From: Palsa-147 sp036513895
Lineage (GTDB): Bacteria > Acidobacteriota > Terriglobia > Acidiferrales > UBA7541
NCBI GenBank assembly: GCA_036513895.1
Contig: DATBYF010000017.1
Span: 121,597 to 185,596 of the forward strand
Length of the DNA: 64,000 nt
Reading direction: 5' to 3'
Both the position numbers and the translations under genes were made by a program. Under the pieces are notes generated by a model. It saw only the letters and a program-made list of their open reading frames with translations. It was not told the origin of the DNA and made no database searches. Below, piece after piece: positions 52,081-61,781 of the stretch. Position 1 is the stretch's first letter. Each line of letters opens with the position of its first letter.

Positions 52081-52245
52081 CAGATCTCCTACGGACGTCT
52101 CGGGCCGGTAGCACCCAACGATTATATCAGATGGCTAACATCATGTTCCGTTAACGGAACACTAACTCCAGCCGCCACCTCGAACTTTTTGGTGAAAAGC
52201 CTCCAAAGCTTTGAACCCAAACCTGATATTCTGAAACTCAATCCT

Positions 52246-53712
52246 ATGGAATCAAGGCTCCGAATCATCGTGAGGCGGTACCTCGCTCTGGGCGTCATCG
52301 TTGTATCGCTCGCAGCGCTGATCGGTTTGACCGCGCAGCAAGCTCGTTCGTTCGCGGGAATGCAAGACCCGCCGGCTTCAACCTCTGCGACGAAGACTCC
52401 CCTCCGGTCCGTCCAACATGGAACTCCCGAATTTCTCAAGGCCGCCGATGAAGTCCTCGTTCAAATGAGTCAACTGCTTGGCCTTCCGGTAAAGGCGCCC
52501 CTCAAGAAAAGTCTTCGTTCAAAAAAGGAAATCCGAGAATACCTGGTCCGCGAGGATCAGGAAGACAAGAGCGACGAACAGCGGTACGCCGACCAGAAGG
52601 CGTTGGAAGCTTTTGGGCTGATCCCTCCCAATTTCCCCTTGGATGCCTTCATGCTTGACGTGCTCACCGACCAGGTCGCCGGACTTTATGACGCAAAGGC
52701 GAAGGAATTCTACATTGCGGATTGGATTCCTGTCGATGAGCAGCGGAGCGTGATGTCGCACGAATTGACTCATGCGCTTGTGGACCAATCGTTTGGTTTG
52801 GATGAATGGATTAAAGCGGCGCGGCCGAACGACGATGCTGAATTGGCTCGAGACTCCGTGAGCGAAGGTTCCGCTATTGCGGCAATGATCGATTATTCGT
52901 TGCTCGACCAGAAAATTGGCGTGAGGGATCTGCCTGATGTAACCGAAATAATAAGATCAGGCGCGGTTAGCGAAATGGAAAAGGATTCTCATCTTTCGAA
53001 AGCGCCGGCCATTATCCGTGACGAGCTGCTATTTCCTTACTTGGCGGGAACTTCATTCACGCAACAGTTCCTGAAGGCGAATACCGGCTGGAAAGACCTT
53101 CCCAAATTATTCGAGAATCCGCCAGTTTCCAGCCAGCAAATTATGCATCCGGAACTGTACCTTAAGGGCGTGAAGCCAGCGGCGGTCACGCTGCCGAACT
53201 GGACCGGGGCTGTACCTCCCAACTGGAAACTGCTCGAAGAAAATGTCTTGGGTGAATTTGGATTGCAGGAAGTCTTGAAAGAATTCATCGGAGGCGAAAT
53301 GGCGCAACAGACCGCGCCCTTTTGGGACGGCGATCGATATTCCGTATTCGAAGACCAAAAGACGAAAATCACTTCCCTAATCGTTCGCATCCATCTGGAC
53401 AACGAGGAAGATGCCGCGCGGTTTTTCGGAAAGTATAGCGAAGCGCTCGAGTTCAAGCACAAGACTCGAGCCGAACTGATTCGCCGTCCGAACTTCTTCC
53501 AGTTCAAAACAGAGGCCGGAAAGGTGTTCCTACGCTGCTTCGCGAGCGACTGCTTGTCAGTCGAACAAGCCGACCGGGACACATTTGACAAGATCAATCA
53601 TGCGATCGGGTGGCCCCCAGCGCCCGCGGAGATTGAGCCGGTAACGAAGCCGACTGTGACCGAGCGATTGAGATTCCAAGACAACGCGATCCCCGCGCTC
53701 GGAAGTTTCTAG
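52246..53712 (+). CDS. Membrane-anchored HExxH protein (putative zinc metalloprotease)
   Basis: The roughly 488-residue protein has one N-terminal transmembrane helix (about residues 13-30) followed by an exported domain. HELTH (His172, Glu173, His176) with DSVSEGSAIAAM about 35 residues later, where Glu207 could be the third zinc ligand, fits a gluzincin-like metalloprotease. The rest, including AFMLDVLTDQVAGLYDAKAKEFYIAD upstream of the motif, is shared, from memory, with uncharacterised Acidobacteriota proteins. The ATG at 52246 was chosen over GTG 52189. Substrate unknown. Confidence 0.7.
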   Translation: MESRLRIIVRRYLALGVIVVSLAALIGLTAQQARSFAGMQDPPASTSATKTPLRSVQHGTPEFLKAADEVLVQMSQLLGLPVKAPLKKSLRSKKEIREYLVREDQEDKSDEQRYADQKALEAFGLIPPNFPLDAFMLDVLTDQVAGLYDAKAKEFYIADWIPVDEQRSVMSHELTHALVDQSFGLDEWIKAARPNDDAELARDSVSEGSAIAAMIDYSLLDQKIGVRDLPDVTEIIRSGAVSEMEKDSHLSKAPAIIRDELLFPYLAGTSFTQQFLKANTGWKDLPKLFENPPVSSQQIMHPELYLKGVKPAAVTLPNWTGAVPPNWKLLEENVLGEFGLQEVLKEFIGGEMAQQTAPFWDGDRYSVFEDQKTKITSLIVRIHLDNEEDAARFFGKYSEALEFKHKTRAELIRRPNFFQFKTEAGKVFLRCFASDCLSVEQADRDTFDKINHAIGWPPAPAEIEPVTKPTVTERLRFQDNAIPALGSF

Positions 53713-53723
53713 CTTTCTAGCCG

Positions 53724-54710
53724 CTACGAATCCAGACGACGAATCACCATCAGCGTCAAATCGTCGGATGGTTGGCCGTCCGCCGAATGGTTTTGGAGAT
53801 CATTCAGAAAAGCTGCCGAGAACTCTACCGGATTCAGATGGTACTGAGATTCCACAAATTCGCGGAGCTTCCTATCACCGTATTCAGTTCCCTCCGCGTC
53901 GCGCGATTCCGATAGACCATCCGTGTAGAGAACCAGACTTTGAGACGGTTCGAGACGTAATGTCTCGGTCGTATATTCCGCCGAAGAAAACATCCCAAGC
54001 GGCAGACCGGTAGCGTCAATAGATTTGGCGTTCGCGCAGCCTGTAACCCAGACGGGCGGGTGCCCAGCGCTGCCAATCTCCACGTCACCGTTTCTGCTCG
54101 CACGGCCACACACGAGTGTGGCGTAGAGGCCGCCAATCGTGCTTTCGCAGAAGAGGCGATTCGCCAATTCAAGAACATGAGCGATCGGACGCTCCAGTGG
54201 AATCAGGCTGCGAAACATCGCGTGCAGATGCGCCATCAGCATCGACGCCGAGAGTCCCTTGCCGGTCACGTCGCCGAGCAGAAATACCACCGAGCCGTCG
54301 CCATTGCCGGATTGAATTACGTCGCAATAATCGCCGCTCACCACTCCCGCGGGTTTATACCGGTAATGAAAATGCCAGCCCGCTGATCGAATTTCTGCCG
54401 GAGGCAGCAGCGATCTCTGAATGCTGGCTGCCGTTTCTACATCCTGCTCAAGTGCGCGACGCTCTTTGATTGTCAAATGGTCGAGGCAAAAGCGGACGAG
54501 AGGATCAGCGGCCAGCCGTTCGAATTCCACCGTATCGTGACAGGTTTCGCAGATCCCGAACGTGCCCACAGCAAGGCGCTCAAGAGCCGAATCCACTTCG
54601 GCGAGAAGCTTGCTGATCTCGACAGTCGGCGTGGTTTCTATTGCAGATGTGAGTCGCCGCCGCCGCGTCTCCAATTCTGTTTTGAAATACCCGTCACTAA
54701 TGCTGGCCAT
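53724..54710 (-). CDS. SpoIIE/RsbU-type PP2C phosphatase with N-terminal DksA-like zinc finger
   Basis: The 328-residue cytoplasmic protein fuses a TraR/DksA-like finger (residues 40-80: SALERLAVGTFGICETCHDTVEFERLAADPLVRFCLDH, with Cys54, Cys57, Cys75 and His78) to a PP2C phosphatase domain (QRSLLPP near 95, VSGDYCDV, LLGDVTGKGLSASMLM, GHPPVWV, LVLYTDGLSESRD, DDLTLMVIRR). Such phosphatases act on anti-sigma-factor antagonists in partner-switching stress pathways. GGAGG lies six bases before the ATG at 54710. No anti-sigma antagonist gene is nearby. Confidence 0.87.
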   Translation of the reverse strand: MASISDGYFKTELETRRRRLTSAIETTPTVEISKLLAEVDSALERLAVGTFGICETCHDTVEFERLAADPLVRFCLDHLTIKERRALEQDVETAASIQRSLLPPAEIRSAGWHFHYRYKPAGVVSGDYCDVIQSGNGDGSVVFLLGDVTGKGLSASMLMAHLHAMFRSLIPLERPIAHVLELANRLFCESTIGGLYATLVCGRASRNGDVEIGSAGHPPVWVTGCANAKSIDATGLPLGMFSSAEYTTETLRLEPSQSLVLYTDGLSESRDAEGTEYGDRKLREFVESQYHLNPVEFSAAFLNDLQNHSADGQPSDDLTLMVIRRLDS

Positions 54711-54789
54711 GTGCACCTCCGGAGAGAGTTTGATTGGCGCGGGCCACTCGTGCCATCCGATTCAGGCGGCCAAAACTCACGCCGTGTGA

Positions 54790-56097
54790 CTATTTCGATT
54801 CGGCGACTAAGCCACGCGATTCAGTCAAATTGGCCTCTAAGAGCGTCTCGTTTTGGCCCGTCGAACACTTATTGCGAAGTCGAGCCATGCGCTTGTCAAG
54901 ATCCGTTCGCCATTTGCCGGTGCGCGCCGGAGGAACGAAATCGATGCTTCGCGAGCGTCGCAACTCTGCAAGCGCTTCGCCGATCAACTCGGCGGCGCGC
55001 TTGGGATGTCGCATGCGATGCTCGAAGTATTTTGCGAGTTCGACGTAAGCTTCCAAGCCCTCGCGCGAAATCCCGCGCAGCTCCATCCAAAGCGACGTCG
55101 CGCGAGCAAAATCGCCTTCGCGTTTTGCCAGTCGCGCGAGCGCGGCACGAGCCGTCCCGTCCACCGGCTTCGGTAGCACGCGGGCAATAGCATGTGCGTA
55201 AAGATCGCGCGCGCGCGATGATTCTCCCCGCCGATCGCAAATTCTCGATACACCGAATACTTCAAGAGCGTCCGCGCACTCCGATTCCGGCGCTGCCAGA
55301 AGCGAAAAAACGCGGCCCGTCAGCGCAGCGAGTCCCACAAGATCCATCTGGTTGTGATAAAAAACCGGCACAAGTTGTTCGGCGCAGCCGCCGCGCAGAA
55401 AATCGAAATAAATCTGAGGGATCAAATCGGAGACGATGTCGTGGCCTCGATTTCGACCCAGCACATGGCGTTCGAGTTCACACAAGCGAACCGAACCAAT
55501 TCGCGGCCGCCACAAGTGCCGCGAGGTATGCAAAAGGTCGAGATGCGCGCGAGGAGCTTTCGGCGAGATCGAGCGCGTCATTCGAAATCGCGTCTCGAGC
55601 AGCGGCCAATCGAACGACTTGCCATTGAACGTGACCAGGATGCTCCGCTCAGCTAATCGCTCTTTCAGAGTACCGAGAACGGAGTGTTCATCGCAGTGGT
55701 CGCGCATGAAGAATTGCTCGACCTCCAAGCCGCCCGCATCCCACCACGCGATGCCGATCAAGAATGCGTATGTCCCCGTACCACCAGCGAAGCCCGTCGT
55801 TTCTGTGTCGAGGAAGAGCCAATTGTTCTGGTCCGCCGCTTCGTCTGGAGCGTCAGGCGCGAGCAACCGCAACGCCGCCATCGTCACATCGCCAGGCGAG
55901 GCATCCGAAAACCAGCGGCGCACGGAAAGATGCTCGCCATGGCGTGTTTTTTGCAGCGTCGCGCCGAGCAACCGAGCGAGAGTGTCCGCGCCTTCTGGAG
56001 TAGCAGGCACGTAGCCGCGCGGCTCCACGCCAGCCCGTTTTGTCGCGGGCTTCATCGCAGCAATCCGATTGAACCGATGTTCGTTCATCAGGCTCAT
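54790..56097 (-). CDS. mrfB: MrfB-like exonuclease (YprB family, RNase H-like fold)
   Basis: The 435-residue protein has a DEDD-type nuclease domain: WLFLDTETTGFAGGTGTYAFLIGIAWWD (first acidic pair), ILVTFNGKSFDWPLLETRFRM and VFYHNQMDLVGLAALTGRVF. A TPR-like helical C-terminal region follows. In Bacillus subtilis MrfA helicase and MrfB exonuclease repair mitomycin-type DNA damage. Here the helicase gene lies 16 bases upstream on the same strand, the same pairing, so the assignment is strong by context as well as sequence. Confidence 0.86.
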   Translation of the reverse strand: MSLMNEHRFNRIAAMKPATKRAGVEPRGYVPATPEGADTLARLLGATLQKTRHGEHLSVRRWFSDASPGDVTMAALRLLAPDAPDEAADQNNWLFLDTETTGFAGGTGTYAFLIGIAWWDAGGLEVEQFFMRDHCDEHSVLGTLKERLAERSILVTFNGKSFDWPLLETRFRMTRSISPKAPRAHLDLLHTSRHLWRPRIGSVRLCELERHVLGRNRGHDIVSDLIPQIYFDFLRGGCAEQLVPVFYHNQMDLVGLAALTGRVFSLLAAPESECADALEVFGVSRICDRRGESSRARDLYAHAIARVLPKPVDGTARAALARLAKREGDFARATSLWMELRGISREGLEAYVELAKYFEHRMRHPKRAAELIGEALAELRRSRSIDFVPPARTGKWRTDLDKRMARLRNKCSTGQNETLLEANLTESRGLVAESK

Positions 56098-56113
56098 ATT
56101 CGAACTCTTGCCT

Positions 56114-58522
56114 CTAAGCTCCTCGTGTAAGCCGAGAAAGAATCGTCAACGCAACTTCTTTCGCCTTATCGCTCTTTTCACCCGCCGGCCCGACACACGA
56201 CGGACATCCGCCCGTGCACGAGCACGCCGAAATAAGTTCGCGCGTGCGATGGAGCAACAACTCGTAAGCGCGAAAAAGCGGCTCGCTAAAACCGATACCG
56301 CCCGGATACGCGTCGTAGAGATACAAATTCGGCTCAAAATAATCGCGCGGCAGATTCGGGTCTGCGGCAATTTCGGCTTCTTCATGCCAATCGGGCACCA
56401 CGCCCGGACTTGGAGGCCGTTCGCCGATTGCCGTCCCAAGATCGCGAGGGTCGCACATCAACAGCAACGAGGCGATCGACTCGAGCGCGCGCAACAATCC
56501 AAACATTCCAGCCTGTCGGTCAGACAGCGAATAATCGAGGCTGGCAACCAGCGAGCGATTGAGCGTGATCCAAAATGCGGTGGTATGCATTTCGTTTTCG
56601 GGCAATTCCAATTTGCCGGAGCCCACATTCTCATTGGTGAAAAATTTGATTTTCTTGAAGCCAACGACTTGCGACCGCACTAGAACATCCCCATACACGC
56701 GCATCGCCGGGCCGGCAATGGCGTCTTCGTCCGCAATCTCGAGCACACGTACCTGCGTATAGCGAATCGCATCGGTAAAATAATCCACGTTGACGCGCTT
56801 CACAAAGGCCTTGCGCTGATCGAAATCCAGTTTCTCCACGTGATACTGCTGGCCCTGGTGGATGTAGATGGCTTTCGGATGCACAGTCGTCAGCGCACTC
56901 GAGAAGTCCACTTCGCCGATAACCTCCGGTTCGCCTGAGATTCCGTCATCCACGCTTTCATTTCCGGTGACATCAACAATGACAAAGTTGTCCGACGTGA
57001 CAGATCGCAAGCTAACCGTGTCGGCAGGATAAGCTTCCTGCACCCAGTGCCAATTTTCGCCGCTCTTGTGAAGGAAACCCGCCTCACTGAGGCGATCGCA
57101 AATGGCCTGCACATCCACGCCGCCGAATTTTTCGTCCGGCGAAATTGGCAGCTCGAAAGCAGCGCACTTCAGATGATTGACGAGGATCTCCAAATTATCG
57201 GGCTGTACATACGCATGCTCCGGCGAGCGCCCGAAGAAATAATCGGGATGCTGGACGATGAATTGATCAAGCGGCGACGATGAAGCCACCAGAACAGCGC
57301 ACGCGGCGCCGCTGCGTCGTCCGGCCCGGCCCGCGCGCTGCCATGTCGAGGCAATCGTTCCTGCATAGCCCGCCATCACAGTCGCATCGAGCGAACCGAT
57401 ATCGATCCCAAGCTCTAGGGCGTTCGTCGCAACTACACCTCGTATGCGCCCTTCGCGTAAGCCTCGCTCGATGGCGCGGCGTTCGCCGGGCAGATAACCG
57501 CCACGATATCCGCGGATCGGCTCATCATTGCCTGGCGGCGCGGGATATGCCTGCTTCAGGTACGTGAGCAGAACTTCGGTATGAAGCCGGCTGTTAGCGA
57601 ATACAATAGTCTGCAGCTTCTGCTTGAGAAATTCCTTCGCAACCCGCGTCGACTCGTTGAGATAGCTTCGTCGAATTCCAAGATTCCGATTAACGACCGG
57701 CGGATTGTAGAACGCAAAAATTTTCTCCGCGGAGGGCGCGCCATTTTCGTCGAGCACTTCCACTCGTGACTCCGTCAGTCGCGAAGCAAGCTCTCCCGGA
57801 TTTGCGATAGTTGCCGAAGAGCAGACGAACTGCGGATCCGAGCCATAAAATTTCGCGATCCGGTGTAGACGGCGCAGAACGTTTGTAAGATGGCTGCCGA
57901 AAACCCCTCGGTAAGTGTGCAGCTCGTCGAGCACGATATAGCGCAAGTTTTCGAAGAGCCGCAGCCAACGCGTGTGGTGAGGCAGAATACCCGTGTGCAG
58001 CATGTCGGGATTCGACAGAATCACGTGGCCCCGCTCGCGGATAGCCTTGCGCGCGTCGCCCGGTGTATCCCCGTCGTAGGTGAAAACGCCGAACGAATCA
58101 TCAAGCCGCGTAGCGAGATCATGCAATTCTGTGAGTTGGTCCTGCGCCAGAGCTTTGGTCGGGAACAGGTAAAGTGCGCGTGTATCCGGATTTTCGAGAA
58201 TTGCATTCAGCACGGGCAGGTTGTAGCAAAGCGTCTTCCCAGACGCAGTCGGCGTGACGATGACGACGTTCTTACCCTCACGAACCTTTTCCGCCGCCAG
58301 CGCCTGATGCGAATAGAGTTGCGTGACGCCTTTTGCGCGATATGCCGAAGCCAGCTCCGGCCGCACCCATTCAGGCATCGGCGCGAATTTTGCTTCACGA
58401 GCAGGGAAGTGCTTGATGGCAGTCAGGACTTCACCTGTCCGGTCGAGAGTCGCCAGGCTACCCAAGGCGTCGCGAACGGCCTCAAGGGTCGAGCGTGAAC
58501 GAACGGCTAAGGATTGGGGCAA
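56114..58522 (-). CDS. mrfA: MrfA-like DEAD/DEAH helicase with C-terminal zinc site (YprA family)
   Basis: The 802-residue superfamily 2 helicase has Walker A TPTASGKT, DELHTYRG (motif II), SSATIANP (motif III), VATNALELGIDIG, and QRAGRAGRRSG (motif VI). The C-terminal DUF1998-type region carries four cysteines in SACSCTGGCPSCVG (Cys767, 769, 773, 776), a zinc site seen in MrfA. It is followed by the MrfB-like nuclease. The pair is expected to act in repair of bulky or cross-linked DNA lesions, by analogy to B. subtilis. Confidence 0.93.
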   Translation of the reverse strand: MPQSLAVRSRSTLEAVRDALGSLATLDRTGEVLTAIKHFPAREAKFAPMPEWVRPELASAYRAKGVTQLYSHQALAAEKVREGKNVVIVTPTASGKTLCYNLPVLNAILENPDTRALYLFPTKALAQDQLTELHDLATRLDDSFGVFTYDGDTPGDARKAIRERGHVILSNPDMLHTGILPHHTRWLRLFENLRYIVLDELHTYRGVFGSHLTNVLRRLHRIAKFYGSDPQFVCSSATIANPGELASRLTESRVEVLDENGAPSAEKIFAFYNPPVVNRNLGIRRSYLNESTRVAKEFLKQKLQTIVFANSRLHTEVLLTYLKQAYPAPPGNDEPIRGYRGGYLPGERRAIERGLREGRIRGVVATNALELGIDIGSLDATVMAGYAGTIASTWQRAGRAGRRSGAACAVLVASSSPLDQFIVQHPDYFFGRSPEHAYVQPDNLEILVNHLKCAAFELPISPDEKFGGVDVQAICDRLSEAGFLHKSGENWHWVQEAYPADTVSLRSVTSDNFVIVDVTGNESVDDGISGEPEVIGEVDFSSALTTVHPKAIYIHQGQQYHVEKLDFDQRKAFVKRVNVDYFTDAIRYTQVRVLEIADEDAIAGPAMRVYGDVLVRSQVVGFKKIKFFTNENVGSGKLELPENEMHTTAFWITLNRSLVASLDYSLSDRQAGMFGLLRALESIASLLLMCDPRDLGTAIGERPPSPGVVPDWHEEAEIAADPNLPRDYFEPNLYLYDAYPGGIGFSEPLFRAYELLLHRTRELISACSCTGGCPSCVGPAGEKSDKAKEVALTILSRLTRGA

Positions 58523-58681
58523 GCGCGACCTCCCTCAGACGAAACTCTATTCGCTTTTTGTTCGCTGAGGCTAGCACGCTGGCATTGCCGGCGCAATACC
58601 AAATTCGTGAGCATATTCGACTTTGCGTAAATGCAGCTTCGCGGCTTGACATGGAAGCTAAAAGGCCGCTATAGAGAATGC

Positions 58682-59062
58682 ATGGCGCATACCTTCATTG
58701 TTTTCGATTTCGGCACAAACGAAGAAGCCTCGCAGCAAGCCAGGCGTCGCGTCGACGGCTGGAAGCAAGGCTACCGTCTGGGCAACAAATTACTCATGAA
58801 ATTCGAGAGAAAGGGCGAAGCTGGCGAAGCCGGCGACGCCAAAGAAAGCAGCAAATCAAAGAAGAAAACGGATGAAGCGAAGGCCGAAAATGTCCGCGTG
58901 CTCATACGCCTTGATTTTTCCGATCACGAAAAACTCTCGTTCACTCGGTGGCTAGAGCGGATTCCGAAAGACGAATCGTTCAAGGCGGCAAAGGGCAAAA
59001 CGGTTAAACAGGGCGAATCGGAATTCGACGAAATCGAGAAGCTATTCGACTCGCTTGACTAA
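58682..59062 (+). CDS. Small hypothetical protein
   Basis: The 126-residue cytoplasmic protein starts MAHTFIVFDFGTNEEASQQARRRVDGWKQGYRLGNKLLMKFERKG, followed by a Lys/Ala/Glu-rich linker and a second folded part (VRVLIRLDFSDHEKLSFTRWLERIPKDESF). The beta-alpha pattern repeated on both sides of the linker suggests two related small domains. Function is unknown. The ATG at 58682 begins the conserved-looking part. It is divergent from mrfA. Confidence 0.58.
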   Translation: MAHTFIVFDFGTNEEASQQARRRVDGWKQGYRLGNKLLMKFERKGEAGEAGDAKESSKSKKKTDEAKAENVRVLIRLDFSDHEKLSFTRWLERIPKDESFKAAKGKTVKQGESEFDEIEKLFDSLD

Positions 59063-59148
59063 GCCTCGATCCTGATGCACCTTTTCACTTCCAGTTTTAT
59101 CTAATAGGTGTCTGGAATCTTTTCCAGCGGCTTCCGGTTGTGATTGGC

Positions 59149-59154
59149 TATAAT
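59149..59154 (+). promoter_or_regulatory. Consensus -10 element before the E1 gene
   Basis: TATAAT is a perfect -10 hexamer, 43 bases before the E1 ATG at 59197. No good -35 lies at 16-18 bases upstream. It argues against the GTG at 59158, which would fall at or before the transcription start. Confidence 0.45.
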
Positions 59155-59196
59155 TAAGTGAACCCGCAAGCTATGCTCACGCGCTCGGCGGAGACG

Positions 59197-61353
59197 ATGC
59201 CCTCCCAGACACGCACGAAAGTCGCACGATTCGACGCGTCGAGATACCACGGCCTGGACCGCGAATCTCTCATCCGCATGTACCGCACCATGTTTCTTTC
59301 GCGGCGGCTTGACGACAAGGAAATTCAGCTCAAGCGGCAAAATAAAATTTTCTTTCAAATCAGCGGCGCTGGGCATGAAGCCATCGGCGCTGCGGCAGGC
59401 CTTCTTCTTCGGCCCGGTTACGATTGGTTCCATGCGTATTATCGTGACCGAGCCCTCGCGTTGATGCTTGGCATGAGCCCGCTCGAGATGCTCCTCGAAG
59501 CGGTAGGCGCGAAGGATGGGCCCAGCTCGGCGGGACGTCAGATGCCCTCCCACTGGGGACATCAGAAAATCCATCTGATTACGCGTTCGTCGCCCACAGG
59601 CACGCAGTGGGTGCAAGCCATCGGTACGGCCGAATCCAGTTATTACTACGACGAATTTCCGAAGGCGCTTGATCAAGCAAAAAATGGCCCGCAGGGCTTC
59701 GCAGTCACGCACGAGTCTGATGAAATCACCTATACATCGGGCGGTGAAGGCGCCACCAGCGAGGGAGAATTTTTCGAGGCGCTGAACGTCGCGTCGAGCA
59801 AGAAACTTCCGCTGCTGTTCGTCGTGGAAGACAACGCCTACGCGATTTCGGTTCCCGTCGAAGTGCAGACCGCCGGGGGAAACATTTCCCGCCTTGTGGC
59901 GAATTATCCGGCGTTGCATGTCGAAGAGTGCGACGGCACCGACCCGATCGGCAATTACGCCGTATTCGGCCGCGCCATCGAGCACTGCCGTGCCCGTCGC
60001 GGGCCAGCGCTCGTACACGCGCACGTGATTCGCCCGTATTCGCATTCACTTTCGGATGACGAGAAGCTCTACAAGTGCGATACCGAGAGGGAAGGCGAAG
60101 CGCGGCGCGACCCGCTTCCGAAATTCAGCTTGTTCCTCGTGCGCGAAGGGATTCTCGAAGAGCACGAAATTGAAGAAATCGAAGCCAGCGTGGATCGAGA
60201 AATTGCAGAAGCCACGGACAAGGCCCTCGCGGCCGAGTTGCCGTCAGCCGATACAATTTATGCAGATGTCTATTCCGCGGACGTCGATCCCACGTCGCAA
60301 TCTTTCGAATCTGAGCCCAGTTTTCACGGCGCTCCGAAGACAATGGTGGACATGGTTTCCGCCACCCTCGCGGACGAAATGGCGATGGATGAGCGGATTC
60401 TCGTATTCGGCGAGGACGTTGCCGATGTGAGCCGCGAAGACAGCCTCACCAAAGTGAAAGGCAAAGGCGGCGTCTTCAAGGCGACGGCAGGCCTTCAGCG
60501 GCGTTTTGGTTCGAATCGCGTGTTCAATACGCCGCTCGCTGAGGCTTCCATCGTGGGGCGGGCGATAGGTATGGCGTTGCGCGGCCTTAAGCCCGTGCCC
60601 GAAATCCAGTTCTTCGACTACATTTGGCCGGCGATGATGCAGCTCCGAAACGAACTCGCCACGATTCGGTGGCGGTCGGCCGGCGCATTCAAATGCCCGG
60701 TTGTAATTCGCGTGGCTATCGGCGGCTATCTCACCGGTGGCGCGATCTACCATAGCCAGTGCGGCGAGGTGACCTTCACGCACATTCCGGGCCTGCGAGT
60801 CGTGATGCCCTCGACCGCGCTCGATGTTAGCGGCTTGCTACGCACCGCCATCCGCTCGGACGATCCCGTGCTATTCCTCGAGCACAAGCACCTTTACCGC
60901 CAGCCCTATAACCGATCGCTTTATCCCGGCAAAGATTTCACCATTCCGTTCGGCAAGGCGCGGGTCGTGCGCGAGGGCAGCGATGTCAGCATCATCACTT
61001 ATGGAGCGGTCGTGCATCGCGCCGAAGTTGCTGCGGCGGAGCTGGGCCGGCAGGGAATCTCGGTGGAGATTGTGGATCTTCGAACCCTTAGTCCGTACGA
61101 CTGGGATGCAGTTGCTACAAGCGTGCGCAAAACAAATCGAGTGATTGTCGCATACGAAGATACGCGCTCCTGGGGTTATGGCGCCGAAATCGCCGCGCGA
61201 ATCGCTGATGAGCTCTTCGAAGAACTCGACGCTCCGGTGCGTCGCGTTGCCGCAACGGACACTTTCTGTGCCTACCAGCCGAAACTCGAAGATGCCATCC
61301 TGCCCCAGACCGAAGACATCATCCGGGCCGTCAACGACATCGTAAAGTTTTAG
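59197..61353 (+). CDS. 2-oxoacid dehydrogenase E1, fused alpha and beta subunits
   Basis: The 718-residue protein joins an alpha-type TPP-binding half and a beta-type half in one chain. The alpha half (about 15-330) has GAGHEAIGAAAG, FHAYYRDRALALMLG, and the TPP/Mg motif GGEGATSEGEFFEALN ... VVEDNAYAISV. The beta half (about 370-715) has ERILVFGEDVADVSRE, FNTPLAEASIVGRAIGMALRGLKPVPEIQFFDY, and DPVLFLEHKHLYR. E1 decarboxylates pyruvate or branched-chain oxoacids and passes acyl groups to lipoyl-E2, which is not encoded nearby. The ATG at 59197 has GGCGGAG upstream. Pyruvate versus branched-chain specificity cannot be told. Confidence 0.9.
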   Translation: MPSQTRTKVARFDASRYHGLDRESLIRMYRTMFLSRRLDDKEIQLKRQNKIFFQISGAGHEAIGAAAGLLLRPGYDWFHAYYRDRALALMLGMSPLEMLLEAVGAKDGPSSAGRQMPSHWGHQKIHLITRSSPTGTQWVQAIGTAESSYYYDEFPKALDQAKNGPQGFAVTHESDEITYTSGGEGATSEGEFFEALNVASSKKLPLLFVVEDNAYAISVPVEVQTAGGNISRLVANYPALHVEECDGTDPIGNYAVFGRAIEHCRARRGPALVHAHVIRPYSHSLSDDEKLYKCDTEREGEARRDPLPKFSLFLVREGILEEHEIEEIEASVDREIAEATDKALAAELPSADTIYADVYSADVDPTSQSFESEPSFHGAPKTMVDMVSATLADEMAMDERILVFGEDVADVSREDSLTKVKGKGGVFKATAGLQRRFGSNRVFNTPLAEASIVGRAIGMALRGLKPVPEIQFFDYIWPAMMQLRNELATIRWRSAGAFKCPVVIRVAIGGYLTGGAIYHSQCGEVTFTHIPGLRVVMPSTALDVSGLLRTAIRSDDPVLFLEHKHLYRQPYNRSLYPGKDFTIPFGKARVVREGSDVSIITYGAVVHRAEVAAAELGRQGISVEIVDLRTLSPYDWDAVATSVRKTNRVIVAYEDTRSWGYGAEIAARIADELFEELDAPVRRVAATDTFCAYQPKLEDAILPQTEDIIRAVNDIVKF

Positions 61354-61421
61354 AACCAAAAGGAAACTTTTCATCCTCGGAGTTCGTAACTTACAGTAGA
61401 CACCTTGGTGGGAGGTGCAAC

Positions 61422-61781
61422 ATGGTCTGTACAAATTGCCGTCGCGACATTGCCGACGCTTCGAATTTTTGCTATTTCTGTGGAGTACGCCAGCAGCCGG
61501 TTCCACCGGCAGGCAACGCGCCGTGGACCGGAAAGCGGCTGATGCGCTCATCCACGAACGTCAAAATTGCCGGCGTCTGCGCGGGTATCGCCGAATACCT
61601 CGATTGGGACGTGACGCTCGTCCGTTTACTCTGGGTTCTGCTCACAATTTTTCCAGTGCCGCTCTTTCCCAGCATAATCGGATATGTGGTCTGCTGGATT
61701 GTGATGCCAGTGGCTCCGCTCCCGCAGCCCGCAGTGGCTACGGTTGTGACGGCATCGCCGCAGAGCACTCAAACGGCTTAG
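61422..61781 (+). CDS. PspC-domain protein with N-terminal zinc ribbon
   Basis: The 119-residue protein starts with a short zinc ribbon (CTNCRRDIADASNFCYFCG) and a PspC domain (GKRLMRSSTNVKIAGVCAGIAEYLDWDVTLVRLLWVLLTIFPVPLFPSIIGYVVCWIVMP) containing the transmembrane segment. PspC proteins relate to envelope stress. GGGAGGTG precedes the ATG. Its last four bases overlap the convergent DoxX gene. Confidence 0.9.
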   Translation: MVCTNCRRDIADASNFCYFCGVRQQPVPPAGNAPWTGKRLMRSSTNVKIAGVCAGIAEYLDWDVTLVRLLWVLLTIFPVPLFPSIIGYVVCWIVMPVAPLPQPAVATVVTASPQSTQTA

